Part shown: positions 26,347 to 38,300 of the stretch, one piece after another | Layout of the letters: each line of letters opens with the position of its first letter | Numbering within the stretch: the stretch's first letter is position 1 | Source: Phoebastria nigripes | Taxonomy: Eukaryota > Chordata > Aves > Procellariiformes > Diomedeidae | DNA: 64,000 nt | NCBI GenBank assembly: GCA_035582835.1 | Contig: JAYKAV010002574.1 | Location: 352,766 to 416,765 of the forward strand | Direction: 5' to 3' | The notes under the pieces: model-generated | What the model saw: only the letters and a program-made list of their open reading frames with translations | Database searches by the model: none | What the model was told of the DNA's origin: nothing | Made by a program: the position numbers and the translations under genes

Positions 26347-27454
26347 ACCTTCAGATCTGTTGCTGAAGTGAATTGTTACTTTAGTTACAAGGATTTTTGA
26401 TCAATGATTGTATAAGAAATTCTGACTATTACCTTAAGTGGGAATTTAAAGGATTTAAAGAAGCAACTTCCCTCCCCTCCAAAAGCATAATGTGAAGCTG
26501 CTCAATACTTCCTGTAGAAGCTTGTGCTTCTTTTGCAAAATTGGGATCTTCTGGCAATGAAGCATTTTTTACAAGTCAAGACTGGTTTCTCTCAGATGTG
26601 AGCACAGTGGACCGGGTGCTGTCATTGGGCTCTGCCAGCAGCTGCTCTGCTGCATCCCCGTGGTAGAAATTTGGCTGCATGTGGAAGCACTGCTGGGTGC
26701 CTTACCTACAGGTAACACACACCAGTGGAAGAGGAGGTTAGCAGGAGGTAGTTCTTTGTCCTACTTCCCCAGCTTCCTGAAGGAGGCTTTGCATTATTAA
26801 AGGTTAATTGTTTGTTCCTTAAGTACTGTTACCAGAGAGGATCTTGGTTGGTAGTCAGCTAGGGCCATGCCAGGGTAGGCTGTGTGGACACTTTAGAGAG
26901 AAACATGGGCCTTTGAACAAAATTGCTAAGTACTGTGGGAAATTTTGTGTCTCACATAGTTAGCCAAAGAACTTATGCATTATTCTTTTATTTGCCCTAA
27001 TCAAAGTCTTAGTTCTGTTGAAATTGGAGACAAAACCTGGGAGGTAAGAGTGGAATGGGGTGATTACAGGACAAAAAGTTTTTGTATGACCTCTAAGGTG
27101 AGGCTAAAAATCTGATGCTATGAAAGGGATGGTTTGAAAGAGAGTTAGAACAGGGATTACAGAAAGGAAGTGATCCAGCAGGGCAAACAACTGCCAGCCT
27201 TTACTGTCTGTTGATGTTNGATAGTGTTGAAGAGGAGACAATTAGAGGTTGTGACAAGAGGACACAGCTTGTGCAGAGGAAGCGGGAACTTGGGGAGTAC
27301 AGAGGAAGACACGACAGCTGATAGAGTCTGAATAGATGGGATAGTTAAATACAGTTGTAGGGATTGCTAATGTAAACTTAATCAAGTTAAACAGTGCTTT
27401 ACTACTTGTTACGTAGGCATTAGCTAATAAATAAGCTACTTAATAATAAATTAG

Positions 27455-28391
27455 CTGTTTAATATCTTCATCAGTGACATAGTGGGATTGAGTGCACCCT
27501 CAGCAAGTTTGCGGATGACACCAAGCTGAGTGGTGCAGTTGACACGCTTGAGGGATGGGATGCCATCCAGAGGGACCTGGACAAGCTGGAGAAGTGGGCC
27601 CATGTGAACCTCATGAGGTTCAACAAGGCCAAGTGCAAGGTCCTGCACCTGGGTCAGGGCAACCCCCAGTATCAATACAGGCTGGGCGATGAAGGGATTG
27701 AGAGCAGCCCTGCTGAGAAGGACTTGGTGGTACTGGTGGATGAAAAGCTGGACATGAGCCGACAATGTTCGCTCGCAGCCCAGAAGGCCAGCCGTATCCT
27801 GGGTGGCATCAAAAGAAGCATGGCCAGCAGGTNGAGGGAGGTGATTCTTCCCCTCTACTCTGCTCTGGGGAGACCCCACCTGGAGTACTACGTCCAGCTC
27901 TGGAACCCTCAGCACAAGAAAGACATGGACCTGTTGGAGNNGGTCCAGAGGAGGGNCACAAAAATGATCAGGGGGATGGAATGCCTCTCCTGTGAAGAAA
28001 GGCTGAGAGAGTTGGGGTTGTTCAGCCTGGAGAAGAGAAGGCTTCAGGGAGACCTTACTGCAGCCTATGAGTACTTAAAGGGGGCTTATAAGAAAGATGG
28101 GGACAAACTTTTTAGCAGGACCAGTTGCAACAGGACAAGGGGTAATGGTTTTAAACTAAAAGAGGGTAGATTTAGACTAGATGTAAGGAAGAAATCTTTT
28201 ACAATGAGGGTGGAACAGGTTGCCCAGNGAGGTGGTAGATGCCCCATCCCTGGAAACATTCAAGGTCAGGTTGGACGGGGCTCTGAGCACCCTGATCTAG
28301 TTGAAGATGTCCCTGCCCATGACAGGGGGGTTGGACTAGATGACCTTTAAAGGTCCCTTCCAATCCAAACTATTCTATGATTCTATGATTT
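27455..28391 (+). mobile_element. CR1 LINE fragment (ORF2 3' part plus 3' end)
   Basis: About 940 bp covering the C-terminal part of the reverse transcriptase, the post-RT region of ORF2 and the complete 3' end. An open frame at 27604-28350 encodes 248 residues with the CR1-typical phrases [17 protein letters not shown] and [12 protein letters not shown]. Just upstream the frame is broken: the segment for the ADDTKLSG catalytic region (about 27500-27535) is in a different frame, probably because a few bases are missing near 27482. The element ends in tandem ATTCTATG units (28371-28390), the CR1 hallmark. Several Ns lie inside (27833, 27940-27941, 27956, 28228). It belongs to a different subfamily from the copy at 29.1 kb, because the 3' UTR differs. 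It has no function in the host gene that I can see. Confidence 0.95.
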
Positions 28392-29123
28392 TGACTCTGT
28401 CCTTGGGGCCTCCCATTCCTGCTGTTTCCACCTCTCTCGATGTACAGGATCTTACCAATTTCCTTCATGAGAAAACTGTCTAATATAACAAGACTCCCAT
28501 TATGTCTCACTTTCCAATCCTTTTCTCTGATTGCCTCATCTTTATTATTTCATCTGAGATGCAGCACCTTCTTCTTACTCCCTTCTTGGACCTCCCATTT
28601 GCCCCATTTTGTCCCATCCCCTCCAAAACTTCTCATTCTCCACTTGTCCTTTCAAAACAGAAAACCACCCAACTTTCCAGTTAAAGACAGTAATTCCAAA
28701 AACACTGGCAAACAATCTTCCTCCCTTCCCCTTCCCTCCCCATGTCTAACTAAAACCAGCACACTCTTGACAATCACTGCAGACCTCAACCTCCAGCTCC
28801 GTTTTAGACCTTTCCCATTTGCCTTCCCTATCTTGCATCTCACTGAAGCCTCTCCTGCCAACATCTCTAATAAGTCAGTCTCCTTTGCCAGATCTTAAGA
28901 ACTTGCTTTTCATATGTTTCATCAGCTGCCTAAAACAGCCAACTATTCAGTGTCTCATTTTTGATGTTTTGCCCTCCTTTGGCTACCTCAATTCCTTTCC
29001 AGGTTATCTTGTTTGTCTTTTTCCACTTTGATAAATCTGCATTATTTCTCCTTCCAACTCTGAATGCTTTGGTTCCTTTCGCTTCTCTCACTACTGGGTA
29101 AAAAACTACTCTACTCTTCGCTG
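28392..29123. other. Pyrimidine-rich spacer between two CR1 copies
   Basis: About 730 bp with a strong C/T excess on the + strand. Overlapping open frames such as 28440-28898 are rich in Ser, Leu and Pro simply because of the base composition. I see no gene and no transposon signature. Confidence 0.6.
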
Positions 29124-30184
29124 GGTAAAAAATTGGCTGGATGGCCGGGCCCAAAGAGTTGTGGTGAATGGAGTTAAATCCAGTTGGCGGCCAGTCACAA
29201 GAGGTGTTCCCCAGGTCTCAGTATGGAGGCCAGTTCTGTTTAATATCTTTATCAATGATCTGGACGAGGGGATTGAGTGCTCCCTCAGTAAGTTTGCAGA
29301 TGACACCAAGTTGGCCGGGAGTGTTGATCCACTTGAGGGTAGGAAGGCTCTGCAGAGGGATCTGGACAGGCTGGATCAATGGGCAGAGGCCAGTTGTATG
29401 AGGTTCAACAAGGCNAAGTGCCAGGTCCTGCACTTGAGTCACAACAACCCCATGCAACGCTACAGGCTTGGGGAAGAGTGGCTGGAAAGCTCCCTGGAGG
29501 AAAAGGACCTGGGGGTGCTGGTTGACAGCCGGCTGAATATGAGCCGGCAGCGTGCCCAGGTGGCCAAGAAGGCCAACAGCATCCTGGCCTGTATCAGAAA
29601 TAGTGTGGCCAGCAGGAGTAGGGAAGTGATTGTCCCCCTGTACTCGGCACTGGTGAGGCCGCAGCTCGAATACTGTGTTCAGTTTTGGGCCCCTCACTAC
29701 AAGAAGGACATTGAGGTGCTGAAGCGTGTCCAGAGGAGGGCAAAGAAGCTGGTGAAGGGTCTGGAGAGCAAGTCTTATGAGGANNGGCTGAGGGAACTNG
29801 GACTGTTTAGNCTGGAGAANAGGAGGCTGAGGGGAGACCTTATCGCGCTCTACAACTACCTGAAAGGAGGTTGCAGTGAGGTGGGTGTTGGTCTCTTCTC
29901 CCAAGTAACAAGTGATAGGATGAGAGGAAATGGCCTCAAGTTGCACCAGGGGAGGTTTAGACTGGATATTAGGAAAAATGTCTTCACTGAAAGGGTTGTC
30001 AAGCATTGGAACAGGCTGCCCAGGGAAGTGGTGGAGTCACCATCCCTGGAGGTATTTAAAAGATGTGTAGATGTGGTGCTTAGGGACATGGTTTAGTGGT
30101 GGACTTGGCAGTGCTAGGTTAACGGTTGGACTTGATCTTAAAGGTCTTTTCCAACCTAAACGATTCTATAATTCTGTAATTCTA
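29124..30184 (+). mobile_element. CR1 LINE fragment with a 311-codon uninterrupted ORF2 remnant
   Basis: About 1.06 kb, 5'-truncated inside the reverse transcriptase and complete at the 3' end. The open frame 29161-30096 covers RT motifs and the whole post-RT region. The catalytic FADD motif is intact (residues 45-48 of the frame, 29293-29304). The upstream segment that in active CR1 reads PQGSVLGP is altered here to PQVSVWRP, so this copy would not be expected to be functional even if it were full length. The terminal unit degenerates to ATTCTATAATTCTGTAATTCT. It is in the same orientation as TENM3. Ns at 29415, 29784-29785, 29800, 29811 and 29820 mark unresolved bases. A long minus-strand frame over this region is only its antisense shadow. 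Confidence 0.96.
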
Positions 30185-32308
30185 AATTTTCTCGCTACTG
30201 TGTTAGGAGTGGTAAATGAATGTTGTGACAGTATGAGTATACAGTACTCCTCATGTTTCTGTGGGGATTTTTCATCATGTTTGGGACTCTTCTTGTTTGT
30301 GTCTGTGTGGTTTTGATTTGTTGCTGTTTTGAGAAAGAAAGTTGGTGGGGGGCCAAGGGGATAAGTTTGAACAAAACAGAGTTCTGGAGCATAAAAAAAA
30401 TTGGCAGCATGCCTTATACATCTTACTAGTCACTCTCTACTGAGGTCAGTCACTAAATAATTCTCCAGGTTTCCAGGCTGCAACAGTATCCTAATTCTAA
30501 TGTGACTGGGACTGAAAAATCTGATTACCCATCAGATCATTGTGAAAAGAAAAATCTTCTTGTGAATGTCTTCTGTTTATGTGGAATTTCAGCTTTCACT
30601 ATGAGAAGCTGTACATGGAAACCAAGGCTGATGGTGCATATGTATCCCATGTCATGCAACCACAGCAACAGCTTCAGCACCTACCCTTTACTACTTTCTT
30701 CCCTCTCCTGTGTGTCCTTAATGACATCCTCATTGCAGTTTCCTCAGGTCCTCCTTTCATTTCCAGACATCTTCACAATGATATTTTCAGCTCAGCCTTG
30801 TGACTGTATGCCCAGCTCTTGCATGTCACATGTAACATACTTCATTTCCCTTATAGTGACTTGAGAGATGTATTATTTTTGAAACCTCACTACTGTCAAA
30901 TTGTTTGAAATTAACTCTGAGTTGTTGAAGGGGGAGCTGAATGATCGACAGCCTGTTCAGATGGTGAAGCTGACATACTGATAGCTTTGTTCTCCAAAGA
31001 GAAATGCAGAAACCATTGTGCTGTGCTCTCTGCTTGGGAACTTGGGGACTGTTGCACCTTTGCTGATGCTCATGGCTTGTTACATGTTGTTCCTGTGTCG
31101 GGTTCTCCGTCCCACTTGTTTTTAAAACTAAAAATCCCTAGATTTCTGTGGCTTTGTTCCAGAACAAAAGTGGACTATGTGGAAGAGTTCTGAGCAGGTG
31201 CAAAAGTAAACTTGGGAGATAGCATTCAAGAAGGAATTATACTCACATAAATCAGGAGACCATTGAGATAGATTGAGTAAGAACACATCGGGGGAGGGGA
31301 ATCATGTGTAAAAGATGGGAGGGAAGGAGATGATGGCATAAAGGATTAATTTCAAGTTTAAAGGAGTGAAGGAAAGTATTTAGGCCTTTTTACTTGCTGC
31401 TGAATAATGAATTACCCAGTGCTGACTCTGAGAGAGTTTATTACTTTGCTCTGAAGTAAATGAGGCACAAAGTTTCTCCCTTCTGAAGCTTTCTTTGTTC
31501 TCTTCCTCCACTCGTTTTTTCCTCTTAAACTCTTCTCTCTTTCTAGGCTTTCTGTGTCACTTCTCTTCCCCAGTGTTGCCATACTGAGTGCTAATGATTC
31601 TGTCTCCCTCCACTTTCTGTCCTGAGCTCATTTTGGTGTTCATTTTTTCTTTATACTGCAGCATTTCTGCTCTCTTAACTTCCTTTGCCTCTCCATCTTT
31701 TCATCACGTATTCTCACCCTCATTGTTTCTACAGGAGCACACCACATTATTTCACTCTTTGGTCTTCGTGTTCTCTTTCTCACTTAGCTCTCTCAGCCCT
31801 TCAAGATAAAACATATCTTATTCAAATCCCCCAAATTAGAGGCAGGCACTTCCTCTCAAGATCAGAGTTCATGACAGTTCCTGCAAACCGTTCCTCCCAA
31901 GGAGGAACAGAAATTGTCAGTGTAACCCTGTACTGAGTTCCTCCGAAGAGGCTGTTCTTGTTCACAGAGCAGTTTATCCAGTGTCTTAGCCCTCCCTCCT
32001 TGCAAGTTACGTTTTTCTGCAGGGCCTGCTTGGCAACTCAATAGCCAGCACAGCCCCAGGCTGTATGCGTGCATAGCCAACTTACGGCTGTTTTCAGTTT
32101 TCTCTTCTGAAGGTTTGCAGCCTTGCTGTGTGGAGGGCTTGCAGCAAGTAGAAATGGCTGTAGCTCCATCTCAAATGCTGCTGTATGGTCTTCATACCCT
32201 CACAGGAAAATGCCATCCAGAGAAGTACTCCCTCCACTCCCATCGTTGCAGAGAGTGCATCATCTCTTTCTGCCCGTATGAGGGAAGGCATGAGGTGTTC
32301 TTTCTCTG

Positions 32309-32324
32309 CCCCCCCCCCCCCCCC
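32309..32324. repeat. Poly(C) tract, 16 bases
   Basis: Sixteen consecutive C, a G-run on the minus strand. Confidence 0.9.
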
Positions 32325-32658
32325 AAATTCAAAGTAATTTTAAGTAATGGTAGCAAAACTGTTACAGAAACATCAACCTCTATGACTAACCAGGACCCCA
32401 CAGAACTCTTTATCTTGCCAATTTTCCTGACTCTTATAGCAAGAAATTTTTATAATGAACATAGAGTACATTTATTTGTTGTTTATTCTGTCTCTAATGA
32501 AGTTGAGATTTTTAGATAGACTATGTAAAGTAACTTTTTATTAACATTACATCCTGTAGTGATGGTAGATACAAGTGTTCTGTTCCCCTGACTGATGCAG
32601 AAAAATGCTTAAAGAATATGCAGTATTTTTTACTGGTCTTCCTTTTTCTTCTCTCTCC

Positions 32659-32698
32659 NNNNNNNNNNNNNNNNNNNNNNNNNNNNNNNNNNNNNNNN
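32659..32698. other. Assembly gap (40 N)
   Basis: A run of 40 ambiguous bases between a C/T-rich segment and AT-rich DNA. The true length and content are unknown, so coordinates across it are nominal. Confidence 0.99.
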
Positions 32699-34756
32699 TT
32701 ATAATTTAATTCTAAAACGTAGGGTTAGTTAGTGACTTAAGGAGGCTTTTTTTAAGTTTTAGTTTGTGAACTGCCTGTCTGACAGGCCATCTGTTTCCCA
32801 CTCCCCCTTAAGAACGCTGACTTCGGATGCATCCTCTCTAGTTTCTGTGCTGGAAGACAGACTTTTAATATTAAGAAGTGAGTTTCTAGATATGATGACC
32901 TGAAATGTCCATGCATTAAGAGTCATCAGTTTGACTAATGGCACACCATGGCTACAGATCATCCTAAGCACCTCTTCAAAGTGTCATTTTTCCAGCTCAG
33001 TTGATTTCTGACATATCTCACTTTATCAGCCATTGAACTGGAAATTTCATCACTCTTTTATGCCTTTTGAATTTTTCTTAGTATTTGTTTGTAATAGGTT
33101 TTATGGGTGATTAGTTGTGTGAATTGTGAGTATTTTTTGTGGACAGGAGATTTTCTTAATTTCTGCATATTGCACTTAGGCTTTTTAATCTACTTATTAC
33201 ATGTATCAGCTGAATTTGCTTTGTTCTTTTTCTATTAAGAGGCATGCAAGTACTATACCTAGTGCAAATTGTAACTAATGTAATATTTACATTACTGAAC
33301 AATTACAGATTAAAAGGAAATTATGATTAAATTAAAATTATGACACTTGCAGTAATGTAGCTATTCAGCAGCACTACTTAGACATTATTTTCAGCAACTG
33401 TTGTCCTGAGAATAGGCACCATCTTGACTCGCAGCCCATAAAATCCTCTGTTCTTACTTCAGACAGAAGTTCAAGCCTGCTTCTTCTCCCAAAAGTCTTA
33501 CAATTCTTTGACTGCCTGTGTTTATGTAGTAGTGTATCATGAAAGGAAATTTGTTCCCAATCTAAGCAAGTGTTCAGACTGTGCTTGTATTAAGGGATCA
33601 ATGTGGAAGGATCAGTGATTCTTAATTGGTAATAATGGTAATTAGTAATAAAAATAATAGTAATTCAGTAATAATAATGCAGGCTTTTGAATGCAGCTGG
33701 GAATACTGTTGTTCATAGGAATGCCTAAATTGTTAGATTTAGGTGTTGGGAGGGAAGGTTGTGGTATGTAATATATAAGTTCCTTCCCTGGCTCAGTTTT
33801 GCTGGCCTTGGGGAGGGAAGGGCTCTTCTCGGAGCAGCGTGCTGTTTTCCTTACTGTTCCTTCTCCTTGTGAGGCTGAGTAGGAGAGGTCTTGTTTGGCT
33901 TTCCTTGTAACAGTATTTCGTAGTCTGTTACTGTTCTTCTGTGACAAAGAAATCTACTAGTTTTATCCTCTCATTTTTGAAACCTTTTCTATTCCAGCAC
34001 TGTATATATTAAAATAATTACTCTTGTTATTCTCAGAACTAGTTCCATTTTTGCTTTGTATGTTTTCAGATGTCTAAAATGGATATACACATTGAAAGGG
34101 AATATAATACACACTATAGTAGATCCATAAATTGACCCAAGCAGTGACATAATCTTTTCTATACAATTATCTCTTCATTTTGGTAACAAACGTCTTTTAT
34201 TTCTTACCTTTGTACTACTTTGTGCCTATGTAGCTTTTTAGATCTCAAAGGGCATAAAATATTGAGGTATATTTAGACTTCTTAATCAGTTACCTTGGTG
34301 TTCACTGAACCAGGTTTGATGCTGGAAGAAGGTTCTCTGAGTGAGAGGTGGGTAGGGAGCACTATGTACGTTAGGCAGGATTGCCATCCTGTTGCCAAAC
34401 TGTAATAACCCTTTGGGGAACTCAGAGTTGAAGCTGCTGAATTAAATGCAATAATTTTCCATAACAGTTTAAAAGGCCTGCAGGCATGCTAAAGTTATAG
34501 TTGGGTGTTTTAGATAACACCCTGTAGCATGATCCTAAAGCCTTGTTTACATCTTGGCAATTAAAATATATACTACATTTTATGTCTGTTGTACTTTTTG
34601 TATATTGCAGTGTAGAGCTTTAGTGTTGAGGCTTTTTCATTGTAAAAAAGGTAAGTAATTGGTTTTTTTTCCTTTTCACTACAGTGACTTTATTTCATGT
34701 TGCAATAGGTGATGAAGAGGAACTGCTGAAAGGCTGTCCTGGGAAATTTTAAATAC

Positions 34757-34761
34757 AGTGT
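34757..34761. repeat. Target-site duplication (left copy)
   Basis: AGTGT immediately before the LTR; the identical word follows the LTR at 35320-35324. Confidence 0.85.
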
Positions 34762-35319
34762 TGTTGTGGTTTAACCCTAGCCAGCAACTAAGCACCACAC
34801 AGCTGCTCGCTCACTCCCCCCACTCCAGTGGGACGGGGGAGAGAATCGGGAGAGTAAAAGTGAGAAAACTTGTGGGTTGAGATAAAGACAGTTTAGTAAT
34901 TGAAATAAAATAAAGTAAAATAGTAGTAATAATAATAATAATAATAAAAAAATTATACAAAGCAAGTGATGCACAATGCAATTGCTCACCACCTGCCGAC
35001 AAATGCCCAGCCAGTCCCTGAGCAGCGATCGCTGTCCCCTGGCCAACTCCCCCCAGTTTATATACTAAGCATGACATCACATGGTATGGAATACCCCATT
35101 GGCCAGTTGGGACAGCTGTCCTGGCTATGCTCCCTCCCAGCTTCTTGTGCACCTGGCAGAGCATGGGAAGCTGAAAAGTCCTTGGCTAGTGTAAGCACTA
35201 CTTAGCAACAACTAAAACATCAGTGTGTTACCAACATTATTCTCATACTAAATCCAAAACACAGCACTATACCAGCTACTAGGAAGAAAATTAACTCTAT
35301 CCCAGCCAAAACCAGGACA
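34762..35319 (-). mobile_element. Solo LTR of an avian endogenous retrovirus, minus orientation
   Basis: A 558-bp LTR bounded by TGTTGTGG on the left and CAGGACA on the right (TG...CA ends) and flanked by identical 5-bp duplications. Orientation is set by the promoter: on the minus strand a TATATAAA box (35057-35064) lies downstream of a CRE-like TGATGTCA (35072-35079) and upstream of the A/T-rich R-U5 side. The first bases on that strand, TGTCCTGGTTTTGGCTGGGA, match the start of a common neoavian LTR as I remember it. No gag, pol or env sequence adjoins it, so the provirus was lost by LTR-LTR recombination. A 5-bp duplication fits an ERVL-like element better than class I (4 bp) or class II (6 bp). 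A (TAA)n stretch lies inside, at about 34929-34946. It sits antisense to TENM3, about 4 kb upstream of the first coding exon. The open frames within it are incidental. Confidence 0.93.
35057..35079 (-). promoter_or_regulatory. LTR core promoter: TATA box and CRE-like element
   Basis: On the minus strand TGATGTCA (35079-35072) is followed, after a 7-nt spacer, by TATATAAA (35064-35057). The first differs by one base from the palindromic CRE TGACGTCA, at the CpG, as expected from methyl-CpG decay. Together they would form the U3 promoter of the LTR. Present-day activity is unknown, and any transcript would run away from the TENM3 coding exons. Confidence 0.65.
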
Positions 35320-35324
35320 AGTGT
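35320..35324. repeat. Target-site duplication (right copy)
   Basis: AGTGT directly after the LTR, identical to the copy at 34757-34761. Confidence 0.85.
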
Positions 35325-38300
35325 AAAACTTCTACCACTGCATCAGTCAGCTTTGTATCTGAGATTTCAGTCATCGAAGCTCCCACGGTGGCTTCGACTC
35401 TTGTGTGTGAATGTGCCCTGTGCTCTGTTTTGGTGTTTACACTTGGGCTTTCTACAACATTTAGAGTAAAAGAAAGAATTTTGATAACTTACTTATTTTA
35501 ATTATTATTTGTACGTACCTTATCTGACTTGGTAATTAAATATTGTGCTAAATGTGCTAATGATGTCAGAGGTCTTCAAAATAGCCTGGCATATAAGGGA
35601 AAGAGCTCTGTGGTCCCAACGACCTGGTCATGTACAAGAAATGCTTCTCTGGTTCTTCTGCTTCCCTTCTAAATTAAGTTAAAAGAAATATGTAAGAATT
35701 AGTTTCAAAGTGGACATCTCCTCTTTACGGTTTTGAACTGTTTTTAAAATTTGGAGTGACATTGGGAAAGTGCAGTCTGACTGAGGCTGCAGTCAGCTAA
35801 GCTATGTACACAAATGGGATGGGTGTGACTATGTAAGAGCTGACATGTCCGTTTGGTGATTAGCGTACACTTTCCTGTTTAAGCCAGCCAGGAGTCTGTA
35901 ACATTGGAGAGATCACTGAAACGGTCATGGGAGATCCCAATGCTCAGCGACACAGATGAGCATCCTCAGTTTTTATACTTAGAAAAGCATTAGACAGAAA
36001 CTTGTAGTAGTGGCATGCACCAGCAAAATCTTTCTTGATTTTCTTCAGTATATGCAGGCCATTTCACGTTAGCATTGTAATACAACATGTAACAGTATTT
36101 AGCATGGCTGTTTTGACATCCTTTTGTGAGTGGGTGAGTTAGTAGTTCAATAGCTTTGTAAATATTGCTCTATGAAAATTCTTTCATTTAATTGGAGCGA
36201 AGCTATTCGATGGACCGTAAATATTGACGTGGGCAAAAATTACTTGCAGATGAAGGCAAGTGTTTTTGTAACATGTCACAAAATAAATTTAATTTTATTT
36301 GGTTTAAAATTTTAATCTGATTTGTCAAAAAAACCGTTCATGCGTCAAATTACTGTTGTGTTCCCTTGAGTTTGTATTGTACTCATTACCAATATTTCAT
36401 CTGAGCTTCTTCTAAGGTATAGTAAAAGAAAGCTAGTCAGTGCATTCGGGTAACTCCCCCTGGGATGCAGCTTTTGTGTTATAGGAAACAGAGGAGAAGA
36501 AAAAATGAAATATGTTCAAATTTGTGCAAGAGTGGTTCATTTAAATCTGAAGATTTGAGTGGGAAAACTTGTTACTATTTTAACTACAGTGATCTTTATA
36601 AGAAAGGAGCTGAGCAGATGCAATAACTGACAGTTTGGGTTTTTTTCTTAAAATGTTTTTCTCAATAATTGAAAATAGTTCTCTAAAGTTGGGAGTGAGG
36701 GGTGTTTTTTTAAAAAAAAGGGAGGGGGGGGGGCGGAATTCATGATGGGACAAGTAAGTCCTGCACAGTCCTGGGACTGTAAAAAAAATCGCACCGCAGT
36801 AATAAGACTTGTGGTTCAGATCTTGTAAAGCCATCTGCAAGTCTTCCTTTGTGTGACTTGTCATTGCTGGCATAATACTTAAACGTTAACACTGATATCT
36901 GTTTCTGTATTCTGCAAATATGTTTGTGTTCTCTCTTTCTGTTTGTGTTCTGATCATGGTAGAGAACATTTATTTGTAGACAGATCTTTAAGATAGCTTT
37001 TATTCTGTCTCCTCCTTTCAGATATGTTTATTAATTCACTGATGAAATAATTTCAAAGGCATGAGCCTGAGGATTTCAAGTGTTTCCTAAAACTTGCTGA
37101 GAGATACTATTAATTTTTAAAGTTAAAGGTTTACTGAAGGTAAACAGGTGTTTTCTATAATGCCAGATTCAAAAAGATCAGGTTCTTAATCTTACAGGAT
37201 TTTTTTTTTTTCTTTCAAAAATGGCCACAAAAGATCCACTAGTCTTCATTATTGTGGCAGTGTAATCAATGCTAAAGTGTCTCCATAATGTGGTGCTATT
37301 AAACAGCTTGTATTTTTTTAACCTTTTCATTCTTTGCCTGGAGAGGCAATAGATAACCCAGAAAACTGCCTTTTGAAGTTTTATTGAATTCATTGACTTC
37401 CATGGGAAGCAGATCAGTACTTCCTCATGCTAGAGCATAGATTAAATCTTTGAGGATTTTAGCTTGGTATAGTAACAAAGTATTGTGCAAAGAAGGGTTT
37501 GGGTTTGTTTTTATTACTTTATAAAGGAGCTTGGAAACTTGGGAAAAAAAATCAAAATTATCTCATCTTTGATGATGAATAGTGTATGTCAGTTTTCCCA
37601 TGGCACAATTTAGAGACATTAGGAATTAGTGGCCCTTTAAAGTCTTGAAACACTTAGATGAAAGCGGAGATATGCTTCCACATGAAGTCTTTACACTGCA
37701 AAAGAATACCTGTGTGTATCTGTTAATAATGATTTTTAAAATCATGATTCAGTTTGGTGTTAATAAAACACAAAGATTATAAAATGTCTAGAAAATTATT
37801 TTTACATGGAAAGAACTTGCATTCATTAGTCGAACAAATATTTTAAAATCTGAGTGTTTCATACAAATAAAAAAGATGTGCTACATGGGCATGCAGACAT
37901 CTAAATAGTCATAAATTTAATAAACTATTCTGCCATAAAACTGAAATATTTGTACATGATTGATAAGAAAACCTAAAGTTTCTTTTTAACCACTTAACAT
38001 TTGAAAATGTAATAAATATAAAAGAGAGTTTGCTTAAATGGAAGGCTTTGTAGCTTTGTCTTTTAGTCTAAATTGAGATTCACACAGGTCAAGAAATGCA
38101 AGAGCTTTTTGGAGAATTTCAGAACAGAATGGTAAAAGACCGTCTGCCATTCACAAACTCGAATTACGGTTCTGTAGTAAATTAAAGAATCTCTAAAAAT
38201 CTTTTCAGGAGTGACAACTAATTAGTTTGTTTGATATTAAATGTTTAAAATGAAATAGGTGAAGAGTTCTAAAGCAACCTTGGTTTTGTTGAACAGAGTC

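Larger units (their letters stand above)
18571..27454. other. Non-coding DNA, no gene seen
   Basis: About 8.9 kb with no supportable gene. It contains poly(A/T) tracts at 18754-18777, 21501-21516 and 22748-22775, a G/T-rich strand-asymmetric tract at 19326-19460, an inverted repeat at 23900-24006 and a hairpin at 26305-26346. Short open frames here, including a 140-codon minus-strand frame at 21969-22391, resemble no known family. Confidence 0.6.
30185..34756. other. Non-coding DNA, no gene seen
   Basis: About 4.6 kb of non-coding sequence with a poly(C) run at 32309-32324 and the assembly gap at 32659-32698. C/T-rich segments near 31.5-31.9 kb give Ser/Phe/Leu-rich open frames without any recognisable protein. 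Confidence 0.6.

Noticed and set aside
28440..28898. 152-codon Ser/Pro/Leu-rich plus-strand frame
   Set aside because: Pyrimidine-rich spacer between two CR1 copies; composition explains the open frame.
29218..30006. 262-codon minus-strand open frame
   Set aside because: It is the antisense shadow of CR1 ORF2 on the + strand.
34777..35205. Several open frames of 79-117 codons
   Set aside because: They lie mostly or wholly inside the non-coding solo LTR and include its TAA repeat; they correspond to no retroviral protein.
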